A stretch of 64,000 nucleotides of DNA from assembly GCA_022393335.1 (NCBI GenBank), contig JAJEKB010022010.1, positions 62,001 through 126,000 on the forward strand. The letters are read 5' to 3'. The translations under genes and the position numbers were made by a program. This stretch comes from Macrotrachela quadricornifera (lineage: Eukaryota; Rotifera; Eurotatoria; Philodinida; Philodinidae). Position 1 is the stretch's first letter. Each line of letters starts with the position of its first letter. Shown piece by piece: positions 1-11,900 of the stretch. Under the pieces are notes generated by a model that was not told where the DNA came from, did not search any database, and worked only from the letters and a program-made list of their open reading frames with translations.

Positions 1-1166
1 CGATTCAACTGAGAAATGGTCAGACACGTGAGTAAATATTTTTATATTTTGAATAAATCTATTGTTGGAATACATAGATATGATGATATGGGTCACAACT
101 TGCGTTTAGTTGCTTCGCATCAAATTGGACATAGTCTTGGTCTACCACACACATATGAATCCGATTCAATCATGTATCCATTTTATCAACTGATTCAACC
201 AAAGGATATGCTACCTGAAAAAGTCAGTGAAATATTTTATTTCGCTTAGAGTACTTTAAATCTACATCACAATCTTGAAAGGTTACATAACTCATTTCAT
301 CAAGTATTTTCAAATATGTCCCAAATCTATTGTATTTTTTAAACCGTTTCCTGTTTTCGGAATGTTTCATTTGTTTTATCTTTTTGCCACTAAATTAACC
401 AATCATCTTTTTCTTGAGCTTTGAAAACTCAGTTTGATGATAACTCAAAAACTTTAAACATCAAAAGGTTTTAAAGCGACTTCGTTGATTCTTCAACATC
501 TGCAATTGTGTTAAAAAAGTGAAGCATGCATGAATCTATGGATTATCCGTTTAGGTTTCAGCTAGTGTGGAGTTGACTAAACATCTATGTTTTCTGAAAA
601 ATTGATCTCTTTCTACAATATTTTGATACCTAGATTCTTTTACAATTGTCTTTGCAAAATGAAATGTACACTAGAGGTGTCGAACTTTGAAGGTAGTTAC
701 ATCTGCATTTTTGTGGAAGAGAGGATGAAATATAGTTGTTAAGCACGTGAGCTTCTAGAAGATAGAGACCAAAACATTATAATTGAAGAAAAATTAGAAA
801 ATCATACTTTATCAGTTTCAAAATACTAATTGGCCCTCAATGATTAGTAAATCAACGAATTTTCCTAAAAATTGAAAAGTTATAACGAACACAATAGTAA
901 GAGAATTTTTTATTTATTTTTATTATCTGATTCATTAGAGGCTTTCTTTCTATGTAGATAAGATAAACTAACGGGAAGATATTATAAAATATGAAAGTTT
1001 CAGTTAGGAAGATAATGCTAATGATTTCGTGTTGTAATAATATTGTAGGATCAGGCTAGTATTCAAGCACTATACGAGGAAAATCAATATGAATTGACAA
1101 CTTCCTACTCAAGCATACGTGTTGAAACCACAGCAACGACGGAAACAACAACGATTACCAAAAAAG
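1..1166 (+). CDS. Matrixin (MMP-like) metalloprotease, 3' part of catalytic domain; catalytic Glu replaced by Gln
   Basis: Partial gene entering from the left edge. Three exons fit: up to 27 (ends in a strong gtgagt donor, phase 2), 78-222 (phase 0 end), and 1055-1166 (phase 1 end). Joined, they read DSTEKWSDT, then LRLVASHQIGHSLGLPH, the Met-turn SIMYP, and after the second junction ASIQALYEEN followed by a Thr-rich hinge. This is the usual order of the MMP catalytic domain: FD..E.W, the HExxHxxGxxH zinc site, Met-turn, then IQALYG. The three zinc His residues are kept, but the catalytic Glu codon is CAA (121-123), so the enzyme is probably inactive or a decaying copy. Matrixins cut extracellular matrix proteins outside the cell. 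No hemopexin domain was found downstream, and the next exon is not identified. Intron 2 (223-1054) is long for this window. Confidence 0.75.
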
Positions 1167-1431
1167 GTTAGAAGATAACAACAATCAGAAAAATGAGCAT
1201 CGAATAATATGCGCTACCCTTTATAAAGTGGAAACTATCTAGTGGTCCTCTAAATAGTGCGTAAGTTTATTCAAAAGTAGTGACAGAAATACTTATTTTC
1301 TTGTAAGAAGCCTGAAAAAATTTGTTTTTTTTATGAAGAGATAGAGCATCTTTCACATTATTTTTTTATTGATATTTGATCACTATTCAACTAATATCAT
1401 AATAATAAAATTTCAATAACTGTTTTTGTTG
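1167..1431. other. Non-coding stretch after the matrixin exons
   Basis: AT-rich sequence following the gttaga donor of the last recognisable matrixin exon. No further matrixin or hemopexin exon is visible here. The gene may continue beyond the inverted repeats or may have been cut off by them. Confidence 0.4.
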
Positions 1432-2062
1432 AAGATTAGCTGGTAGCATTAGATTATATTGGATGTAATACTTTTGCATTCTACTTTATTATCACTTAAC
1501 ACATTATATTAAAAAAACAAAATATCTTACCAGATATAATGCGAAAATCTCTAGAATTGATAAAAGACTGCTTATTTTATGGATGCAGTTTTTGTTTTCA
1601 AAGTAGACAAAACTCGGAACGATCAAATTTTGACGTTGCATAAACGAGATTGCTTTTCGGTAGAGAGGAAATTCAGTTTTTTTTATCTGATCTCTTTATT
1701 ATCTGATATATCTTATTTTAAAAACAAAGTATACTACAAGATTTAGCATAAAAGGTTCTACACTTTACAAAGATGAGATGCACAAAAATGGAGTTCATTT
1801 ATTACCAATAAGCAATTTCGTTTTCATGACGCCGAAATTTGATCGCCCCGAGTTTTGTCTATTGTGAAAACAAGAAGTGCAACCATAAAAATAAATAGTC
1901 TTTTATGAATTGTGAAGCTTTTCATGATACATCTGGTGGGATATTCTGTTTTTGTTTTTATATAACGTATTAAGTGATGATAAAATGAAACGCAAAAGTG
2001 GCCTATATTTTTTACATCACAATCATTATGACCTCAATACTATCAGCTAGTTGCCAAATTTA
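1432..2062. repeat. Diverged inverted repeat (foldback element), arms of about 240 bp
   Basis: The left arm (about 1432-1675) matches the reverse complement of the right arm (about 1795-2062) over almost its full length. Shared blocks include TAGCTGRTAG, TTATCATCACTTAA-like, AATTCATAAAAGACT-like, and AGACAAAACTCGG followed by CGATCAAATTT. The arms differ by scattered substitutions and small indels, so the element is old. The spacer of about 120 bp holds no ORF. No target-site duplication could be fixed. It is most likely a foldback or MITE-type non-autonomous transposon. Confidence 0.75.
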
Positions 2063-2697
2063 TTTCCATTATATGTCTGTATAGTAGAGATCTAGTGCTA
2101 TATGTAGACATCTGTCTAATATGAAAAACTCTTGAATATAGAATATAATAAAACAATAAAACTTTAGTACTGAAAAAAAATGACATAAAAATTACACAAA
2201 ATGATAATGAAAATGTTTGGAAGACTGTTCTGTTGTAGAATAAGCATTTATGTATATAATTTTTACAGCTTTTATAGAACTTTCAAGAGCGTATCTTTTG
2301 AAATAAAAATTAGAGTTTAATCATTTCTCTTAGACGAGATACATACAAATATAAAAGTCTTCCAAATATTTTTATTATGTTAAATATAGTGGAAGATAGC
2401 ACTATCATGTATGTCTTCTTCGGTTCAAGTATCGAGGGAACTATCTGAACAAGTGAATAGAAATTTGTTATTATGGTTTTTGTAGAGCTTTGCATGTGGC
2501 ACCTTCTGAAAAAAAACCGAAAATTTATTATTTGTCCGTGAAAATATAGTCGCCATATAATCTATCTTGTAAACAGTTTGGAGCACTTGGAATTTCATAG
2601 TTTTAATGTATTTTATATTCAAGAGATTTTCATATTAAATAAGTGTCCATATATGGCCTTCGGTCTCTACTGTATAGACATATAATGGAAATAAATT
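2056..2697. repeat. Second, overlapping inverted repeat
   Basis: The sequence at about 2056-2150 (TTTATTTCCATTATATGTCT, then a run containing AATATGAAAAACTCTTGAATAT) is repeated in inverse orientation at about 2590-2697. A weaker nested inverted match around TTTGGAAGAC lies at about 2205-2275 against 2310-2380. The outer arm touches the preceding foldback, so the two may be parts of one composite element or a nested insertion. No coding capacity is seen. Confidence 0.6.
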
Positions 2698-5027
2698 AAT
2701 GTTCTGTAGTTTAAAAATATGACTGAAAACAAAACATTGACAAAATACTTTGGATGTGCATTAAGCATAAATTTTCAGAAAGCTTATATATGTTCGCTCT
2801 GACATTTAACTAAATGTTATGAATAGTGACAAATTGTTATAACAAAATTATCCATCGATGATTTGTTTAATTATCGTGATAAATTATGATAAAATTTCTA
2901 TAAAACCTTCTTTTCATAGTAATCAAAAGTTTTCTTAGTTATGAATTTTCATTGAACAAAAACTCATAACTTCTACAAATTATAAGAACTCTAATAATGA
3001 GTTAACGAAAAGTTCATTGATGGAGAAGTCAAATTGGTTAGATGAATCAGAATATATCGTGGTATAGTAAATCAGTCCTAAAGATATATTAACTGTTCCA
3101 ATAGTATATCAATTGAGCCCGATGATACATCGAAATAATATAAAAATAACGCACTGGAGAGGTTGTTGAAATATAAATCACTTAAGTAAACTGATATAGA
3201 AGTTATTTTCCTCAAGCCCCATTACGGAGATCACCGTTAGTGGATGCCACTGAGCATATAACAATGGTTAATTGATTCAATGAAACGTCAGAGAAATGAG
3301 AAAAATCTTCGAGAAATAGATTTCGACTTTCATTGAACACTGAGATATTACGGTAATACATCAATGATAATACTATGTGTCCAGACGAAACACTTTCTCG
3401 ACAGTAAATTTAGGTGCTTATAGAAAGTAAAACCTTTTTTCAGTATGAAAATAGCAAAATATTTGTTTATTCTTCTCAAAGTTTTTACGACCATTAGAAA
3501 GTGTACTTTTATATTTTTTATTCTTATGTGCATGTTTTGTTAGTTCTATCAATATATTTAACAGAAAATTAAAAAAATGATTCTCTCTGTATGGCTATTA
3601 TATTTCATGCTAAATACAAATACGATTACTCGATTTCGTATTTTCTTTCAATTTACTGGTTTTAACTAACTCATTATCACAACGAATCTTGCCTAACTCA
3701 AAAACATAATTTTAAATAAGAGTGTGAGTGCTTTTAAATTAAAGTAACTTTTCTTTAAAGAAAATAATTTTTTATTAAAGTATTCTAATAAATTTTATTT
3801 TCTAGATACGTTCTTAATAATCAAGTTTTTAGAAATCATTAAAAGTAGCTCATCAATTTTGGATTAGGGTTTATTGGAAAGGTTCTTTTTGTCTCTATTA
3901 TTATCGATCTATAAAGACTCAAACTAACCTTAATGGAAAAATGTTATTAAAGAATTTGTTTTTTCGATGTCTTCAATACGAATTAACAATATTTTCCTTC
4001 ATAAAACAAAACTCATGCAGTCATCTACGATACGATTATACAGTTAGAAATATAAGAAGCTACGAAAATAATTTGTCAATTAAATAGCTTTAAATGTTAA
4101 GTGAGACTTTTTTGAATCTACAATAATAGAATAGTATGATTTTGTTAAGTGACTATAAACTATTATATCAACATCTCCATATTGATTGTCTACTCTGATA
4201 AACTATATGAACATTTATGTTTAGATATTTTTTTATCAATTTCAATTTTCGTTCTATAAAATGAAACTTACAATAGCATCTTAAACATAAATCTTGAAAT
4301 TTTTTTTATTTCAAAACTAATTTCGTACTCAAGAATTTAAACAATTTTGCTCGGCTCCTTACCATATGCATCTTTTCACAGTTTCATCAAACACTCTGCT
4401 CTACGTGTTCTCTGCAATAGTGTATTTTTTATCAATTAAATAAAAGGTGAAAAATGTCATACAGATATCTTATAGAACTGCCCATGTAGAGATCATTTAT
4501 ATCTCAGCTACGAAATGTTAGCCAACAAAATAGTCTATGTGGCACCTTAAATGGAAAGTGATATCTGCAAGTAGAAAACATCATAACCAATAAAACAAAA
4601 TTTATAAAAACTTTTAAGTTTTTATACTTTGCATCGAGAGTATAAACAGTGCATTTCTAGATAACATGGACATGCAGTCTACACAAGAGTGTCGACAGAA
4701 ACTTATGGAATACAACTACAAACATATTACTGTTGAACATACTACAAAATACTATACATAAGTTTCTAACTGAATTTGTTCGCACTCTTCTAAGTAGAAC
4801 TTCTCGTTCCATACGTAGCACTGAATGAATCAAGATTTTCGAATCTCATTTATCACATCATCAAAAGAACATAGAAAATTACTAAATTCAGGAAATATGT
4901 ATATCTTGTTATATGCAATGTTTATTAAGTTCATCTAAGCTCCTATTCTTTCTCCTGATATTATTTTTATTCTTCTAAGATCATCGAGAATCTCCATTCA
5001 AGTTTCACCTTTTAACTCTGTTGAAAT
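2698..5027. other. Intergenic AT-rich DNA
   Basis: No coding exon with convincing splice sites was recognised on either strand. A short inverted match (AGAAACTTATG at about 4697 against CATAAGTTTCT at about 4758, each with a GAGTG/CACTC block nearby) is too weak to call an element. The 5' exon of the MORN gene may lie near the right end. Confidence 0.4.
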
Positions 5028-6701
5028 TTGATACCAAGACTTATCTTTATAACAGAACTAACTGTTCTTCAATGGTCCACTGGAGATAAATATGAGGGGC
5101 AGGTCGAACAAAACAAGCGACATGGGAAAGGCACATGTTATTATGCCAACGGTGACAAGTACGTAGGTGACTGGATTTATGGTAATAGAACAGGTAAAGG
5201 TATTATGACTTGGGCTAATGGTGATAATTACACAGGTGATTGGCTCAACGATACTAGAACAGGAAAAGGCGTTCAGATCTGGTATTCTGGTGATAAATAT
5301 GAGGGACAATTTAAAGAAAACAAAAGACATGGGCAAGGAACATATTATTTTGCTAATGGTAACAAATACGTAGGTGACTGGATGTACGGTGACAGGACAG
5401 GTAAGGGTGCTATGACTTGGGCTAGTGGCCATAATTACACAGGTGATTGGGTAGACAACAATAGAATGGGTCATGGTGTGATGATTTGGGCTCACGATGA
5501 CAGATACACAAGCGATTGGCCCAACGACAACAGAATAAGAAAAGGCATCTATATATGGCCCGCTGGAGATAAATATGAAGGACAATTCAAAAACAACAGT
5601 ATGCACGGTCGCGGTACCTATTTCTATGCTAATGGCAACAAATATGTAGGTGACTGGTTCGACAACATGGAAACTGGTGAAGGCATATTTACCTGGACTA
5701 ATGGTGATAAATACGAGGGGCAATTTAAAGACGGCTATAAGCACGGATATGGCACATATACCTTTGCGAATGGTGAGAAGTACATTGGTGATTGGATAAA
5801 CAACATGGAAACAGGTGAAGGCATCTACACTTGGCCCAATGGTGATAGGTATGAGGGACAATTCAGCAATGATAACAGGCATGGGCGAGGCACATATTAT
5901 TTTTCTAATGGCGACAAATACACAGGTGATTGGGTCGATAACCGTAGAACAGGCAAAGGTGTTTTAAGTCGAGGAAATGGTGAGAAGTACGGTGGTGATT
6001 GGATCAACAGCAGCAGAACGGGTGACGGCAATTACACTTGGCCCAATGGCGATATGTATGAGGGACAATTTAACGATAGCACTAGACACGGGCGTGGTAT
6101 ATTTTATTTTGCCAATGGCAACAAATACGTAGGTGATTTTATGAATGATAGTAGAACGGGTCAAGGGATATTTACTCGATCTAATGGAGATCAATACGAG
6201 GGACAATTCAAAGATGATATATTTCATGGACGAGGTACATATCACTTTGCAAATGGTTACCAATACACAGGGGATTGGATCGATGGCGACAGAACTGGTC
6301 AAGGTGTGCATACTTGGGGACCAAATACGACGTGGGCGGACGACAGATATGAAGGACAATTTAAAAGTGGCAAAATGCACGGACAAGGAACATACGATTT
6401 TGCCAATGGCAACAAATTTGTAGGTGATTGGTCCAACGGAAAGAGAACAGGTAAAGGCAATATGACTTGGACGAACGGCGATAAATATACAGGTGATTGG
6501 CTTAATGATAGTAGAACTGGTGAAGGCATCTACATCTGGTCGGATGGTAGTAAGTATGAGGGAAATTTCGAAGACGATAATTTCTACGGACGAGGAACAT
6601 ATTATTTTGTCAATGGCACTAAATACGAAGGTAATTCGATTGTCGATAAAACAACAAATGAGAACGTTTTCACGGCTAATATGGTGATAGATACGAAATG
6701 A
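5028..6701 (+). CDS. MORN-repeat protein, 22 full repeats
   Basis: One open exon consisting almost entirely of 23-residue MORN repeats. I count 22 complete units plus a degenerate last one. Two alternating flavours are visible: YEGQF...HGRGTYYFANG and Y(V/T)GDW...TGKGI.TW.NG. All units are exactly 69 bp except repeat 18, which carries five extra residues (positions about 6316-6345). MORN arrays form elongated beta-hairpin solenoids that bind phospholipid or partner proteins and often scaffold membranes or the cytoskeleton. The start is not settled. The open frame begins at a TTG just after an in-frame TGA, there is no early in-frame ATG, and TTTATAACAG ending at 5055 looks like a splice acceptor. 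The first exon is therefore probably upstream. No enzyme domain is attached. Confidence 0.85.
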   Translation: MIPRLIFITELTVLQWSTGDKYEGQVEQNKRHGKGTCYYANGDKYVGDWIYGNRTGKGIMTWANGDNYTGDWLNDTRTGKGVQIWYSGDKYEGQFKENKRHGQGTYYFANGNKYVGDWMYGDRTGKGAMTWASGHNYTGDWVDNNRMGHGVMIWAHDDRYTSDWPNDNRIRKGIYIWPAGDKYEGQFKNNSMHGRGTYFYANGNKYVGDWFDNMETGEGIFTWTNGDKYEGQFKDGYKHGYGTYTFANGEKYIGDWINNMETGEGIYTWPNGDRYEGQFSNDNRHGRGTYYFSNGDKYTGDWVDNRRTGKGVLSRGNGEKYGGDWINSSRTGDGNYTWPNGDMYEGQFNDSTRHGRGIFYFANGNKYVGDFMNDSRTGQGIFTRSNGDQYEGQFKDDIFHGRGTYHFANGYQYTGDWIDGDRTGQGVHTWGPNTTWADDRYEGQFKSGKMHGQGTYDFANGNKFVGDWSNGKRTGKGNMTWTNGDKYTGDWLNDSRTGEGIYIWSDGSKYEGNFEDDNFYGRGTYYFVNGTKYEGNSIVDKTTNENVFTANMVIDTK

Positions 6702-6780
6702 AATGTTCAATCGACAGAGAGACTGATTTTTATGGCTGAGCTACAAAGCAATAAGCTTGTGTCAGGCTTTGTTTTTTCAA

Positions 6781-6786
6781 AATAAA
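6781..6786 (+). promoter_or_regulatory. Polyadenylation signal AATAAA of the MORN gene
   Basis: A canonical AATAAA lies 80 bp after the MORN stop codon. A second AATAAATAAA run follows at about 6838. Position and strand fit the 3' end of this gene. Confidence 0.5.
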
Positions 6787-7861
6787 TCTCTTTTTCTGAA
6801 TAGATAAGAAACATAAATTGTCTGTTTAAGTATCAATAATAAATAAAGAGAATGACGTAGCTGCTTTCGTTAGATGAAAGTATAGTGAATTTATCCAGTG
6901 ATTCCAATCAGTCTAATTTATTATCTATAAATTCAGAAAGAATTTGACAAGATAAACAAGGTCAAAGATGAAAACATGTTCTATTATTCAATGGTTTGTC
7001 TAAATCAATGGTTCATCACAATCATCTGACGAACAAATTTCAATTAAAGAGAGCACAACCTCGAGAAACATTTTATTTAACAATTTTGTTATTTTCTTAT
7101 TAAGGTTGTACTCTTACATATGTTTTAGTATGAATATTGAATTTAAGTTGTTTGTTGATTTTGGTAAAAATAGGCTACTCATAATGCATTATCGCTTCAA
7201 TATTTTTTCATTGTTGGAAAATTATAATATATTAAATTTTAGGAAATGGAACTTTTGTTTGACTTCAACTAATCAAAGAAAAGTCATTATGCACTCATTT
7301 CCTTATATTTTCACATCTAACATTATGAAAGTGTAATATTGCACAGTATCGTCAGAAAAATCAAGTCTTTAAATTTTGTTGGATGTAATCATTTGATTTG
7401 ACAAAATATTTTTATGCTCATACTTCAGTTATAATACAGTCAATAGATATTTAAATGTGAAACACTTTTAAAATAGATTAAATTGACAATCAACATTATA
7501 TATCGTTATATTATCACGTATCATATATAATTTCTCATGTTACTAGTATTTAATCAGCAAAATTTATATAAAATTTATTTAGAAGAAAATAAGTCAAAGT
7601 ATAATTTGATAGAGAAAATAAAAGATCTACTGAGAAAATAACATGTTGTCATGTCTAATGTGTAATTGATATTATTGAAAAAGATTGTCATAATATTATC
7701 ATCTAGGCAGATAGTATTTGACTTTCTACTGTATATTTATTTATGATGTCTCGTTTTTATTTTATCAAAACATTGTTCAGCAAAATCTCTAGTACATTGA
7801 TTGTATCAAATTACAATGTGATCCATAAAATGAATTGCTTCTATACACCAAATGTCGAAGC
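6787..7861. other. Intergenic AT-rich DNA
   Basis: Only short, low-complexity open frames are present, with no recognisable domain. No repeat structure was found apart from the foldback that begins at about 7862. Confidence 0.4.
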
Positions 7862-8350
7862 TATACACTTATGAGGGAACATATCCAACTGTCAAATCGT
7901 TTTTGCATTCGGACATGTGCACAAATGTCAGACCTCAATGAGTTAATAAATGCTCTAGAATGATTTGGTTTTCCAGCTTTCTGTTGTCGAGGTATAGGTC
8001 TTTTATTCGATTTTGGTTTATGAACATACGATTCTTCTGAGTATACCTGAATGATCGAATTTCAATTTGAAATTTTGACAATAGATAGGTATTATCACGA
8101 CCAGAACCTTTAGTAAATTTTTAGTCCTGACAAGACCTATCTATGGTCAAAGTATCGGTTTCAAATTCAGATATTCAGAAGTCAAAGTCGAGTACAAAGT
8201 CCATAACATGATAACAGAAGACGAGAAAATCGAACCATCCTAGGATATTTAATAACTCATTGAAGTTTATCATTTGTGCACATATCCGATCCAAAAAGCG
8301 ATTTGAGAATTGGATATGTTTTCTCGTTAATTATTTAGAATAAACTGGGT
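7862..8350. repeat. Foldback repeat of about 490 bp, nearly without loop
   Basis: The left half (about 7862-8108) and the reverse complement of the right half (about 8113-8350) align over their whole length. Shared blocks are ACATATCCAA, GACATGTGCACAAATG-like, CAATGAGTTA.TAAAT, and AGATAGGT at the centre. The two halves meet with almost no spacer, so the element can form one long hairpin. The left arm has an extra stretch of about 20 bp. No ORF is present. It lies about 600 bp upstream of the NHL gene start. Confidence 0.7.
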
Positions 8351-8960
8351 TGAAACGTTGCGAAAATTTGAATACGTTACTGGTGAACAAACAAAATGAT
8401 TTAATTTTTTGATAAGATTATGTCTTTAGATTACTTTCTAGAGACTATCGCTAGACAAGTCGAATCAATTTTTAATATCACAAGAACATGACATAATGCA
8501 ACGACTCTACATAATACTAAATAGTTAATGTAATCGAGAGTATTAAAATGTGTTATCAGTATAAATAAATAATATTTATATGTGTATATATCATTATATC
8601 ATTATTCCGGTTATCATTGGTAAAATAAATTTAGTATAAAAATAAAATAAAACAAATGTTTAATAAATATTGACGTCAACAATTTATTTATTTATTTGCT
8701 ATTCCTGACTGTTTTATGACAATATATCCTATCATGATTTTTATCCTTTTAATCTCTTACTTTTGGATAAAAAGAATAGTAATATATTTTATTTTTTTTG
8801 CATGATGCAGACTCACAATCACGTATTTTGTAAAAAAAACAATAAATGAATTAATAAAAAAATGTGCAAATAGAAAAAAAATAATTATTATAACTACATT
8901 TGTTTTTTAATATTATTCAGATTAAAAGAGTATTCAAAAAACATTTATAAATTATACGAT

Positions 8961-11900
8961 ATGTTATTGACTAACAATTTCATCGTATGGATGATTATTC
9001 TGTTGATCGTCGATGGAAAATCTAGTAAATATTCATATACATATGTATTTGATATATTAATTAACACATTGTATTTTTATTTGATGAGTTAAAATCAAAT
9101 TAGCATTCTTTTTTAAGTCTTTTTCTATAGAAATATGTAGTATTTCATTTATTTTCTCTTGATTAATGTCTTCTATTTTATAATATTTATCGCTCTTTTT
9201 TCCTGTTATTTCTGCATTACTTAATATTACAGAATAACTCATAATATATTATTTATTTTTCTGATGAAATGTAATGAACCAATAATATTGTCTTCATATC
9301 GTGCTTTGAATTTTAATCAATGAGTATATTTTTATCATACGGATAGTATTTTTTTTCTTTAGAGCAATATAACTGTATTTATCCTATAAAATATTAATAG
9401 AGTTTCATTCTTTTCAGCTGTTTCTTACAATCGCCCAAAATTCTGTCCAAATGCAAAGTGGAATTCTAATGGCTTAATTTTTGTAAAAAAACCTATAATA
9501 GACAATGGGCACAATAGTATTTTTATTGATATTCATAATACTATTTATGTAGCTGATTTTAAGAAAGATCTTGTTTTAACATGGTTAAAAGGAAAACAAA
9601 CTTCAATACATAGCACTTTCGCTTTCAATAGCCCACACAGTCTGTTCATTACATCTAATGGTGAAATCTATGTTGAGAACGGCAAACATCATCGAGTAAA
9701 TAAGTGGACATTAGATAAGCAGAATAAAGTTAAGGTATCAAATGTCAGTGGAAAATGCTTTGGTTTCTTCATCGATATTAAAAACGCACTCTATTGTTCT
9801 GTTCGTGATCTTCATCATATTGAAAAAATATCATTAAAAGATAATAGATATACGAAAGAAATAGTTGCAGGCAAAAATGGCTCTTCTGGAGCCACATCAG
9901 AGAAGCTTTCTTCTCCTAATGGAATCTTTGTTCATACCAATTTCAGTTTGTACGTAGCAGATTGTGGAAACAATAGAATTCAACATTTTCTACCAAATAA
10001 AAAGAAGGGTATAACGGTGGCAGGAAATGAAGTAATAGAAAATGATAACCTCAATTGTCCAACTGGAGTCGTTCTTGATGGTGATGATTACTTATTTATT
10101 GTTGACAACAAAAAACATCGTATTGTTAGATTAGGACCAAACGGATTTGAATGTTTAGTCGGATGCTCTGGAAAAAGCGGTTCAGCACCCAATAAATTAA
10201 ATTATCCACAAAGTCTCGCTTTCGACATCGATGGTAATATATTTGTCACTGATACGCACAATAAACGTATTCAAAAATTTGTTTTGATTGCAAATTCTTG
10301 TGGTAAGTAACACAATATACTATCATAGTATAGATATGAAAAATCGAACATTGTTATCCACTTATTGTTGAAAAGATATTTTTTATTATTTACTATATTT
10401 TACGGGAAAGTCTTTCACTAAATACGATGTAGTAAGTAAAAGATTGATATATATATATATATCGAGATTAAATATTAAGTCAAATTCGTAATGATAAATC
10501 TTTTTTTTCTTATAATTATCAGTTTAATATTACAAAAGAATAGATTTAATTAAATAAAGAAAAAATTATTTTTTACTTTAGATATAACTACACAATCACA
10601 ACAGGTATTGACCTCAACTACTCAAAATAGTAATTCTCAAAAAATTTTCTCTTTTGTTTTTTGATTAATAAATTATTCTTTTCTTTTTCAGAAATATCTT
10701 CAACAAGCAGTGAACTAACAACGACTTTATCAATCGATGATCAAACTATGCTTGAAGATGCAGGTAAGACACCATTTATTATTATATTTTTTTAATAAAA
10801 AGAAAATGGATACATTTACATCAAATAAACAAATATCATTTTCAAAATTTTTCGTATTTGAAATTACAACATCATTTTTTCATGTATATAATTAACATTC
10901 ATCAAAAATATATAAATTTTAAATAACCAAATCTGCGATTAAAGTGAAAAAGTTATACTTTCTATATCATAATGAATAACATTTTGATCTTGTAAATGTA
11001 AAATAGTTAGTTGATAAAATTTTATAGTAAAACTAATAAATTATGTTGCAAGACCATGAACATCAAAAGAAATAATGTGATCTTTGTATTTCAAAATGAA
11101 GCATAATTTATTTCTTATATCTTTAGCTATTTCATATAATATGCCAAAATTTTGTTCATTTCCATCTTGGCATCCAGATGCAATGACAATTGCAACCATT
11201 GATGTTATCGGCAAAAGTCCTTATGGGATCTTTATTAATACTAATAATAGTATCTATATTGTCGGAAAAACTAACAACAATGTTATAGTATGGTCGGAAA
11301 ATAGCATTACTCCAATAAAAACTATTTCCGGCAATCTCTCTGCACCAATCAGTATTTTCGTTACATTCAATGGTGATATTTATGTTGATAACGGTAAAAA
11401 TGGTCGAGTTGATATGTGGTCATTAAACAGTAATGATAGTGTTTCAGTATTAAATGTTAGTGAACGTTGCTATGGTCTCTTTGTTGATATTAAAAATTAT
11501 CTTTATTGTTCTATTAACGAACAGCATAAAGTCATAAAAAAATCACTTGCTATCCATGACGATAGATTAATTACTGTTGCTGGTACTGACTCTGGAGGAT
11601 CCGCACCAAATATGTTGTCTGTTCCTCGAGGAATCTTTGTTGATAAAAACTTCAATTTGTATGTGGCTGACTGTGGCAATAACAGAATTCAGTTCTTCAA
11701 ATCTGGACAAGAAAATGGAACGACAGTGGCGGGAAATGGAGCAAAAGATACTATTGAACTCAAATGGCCAACAGCAATCGCACTAGATGCTAACGGTTAC
11801 TTATATATTGTAGATGAAGGCAATCATCGAATTGTTTTTGGATCAGGACCTTATGGTTTTCGCTGTTTAGTCGGATGTTCTGGTACCAGTGGATCAAATC

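Noticed and set aside
5058..6710. Two long antisense open frames (274 and 248 codons) opposite the MORN gene
   Set aside because: They are by-products of the repeated 69-bp unit: one stop-free antisense phase is repeated with the array. The proteins are Ile/Thr/Ser-rich and have no independent signal.
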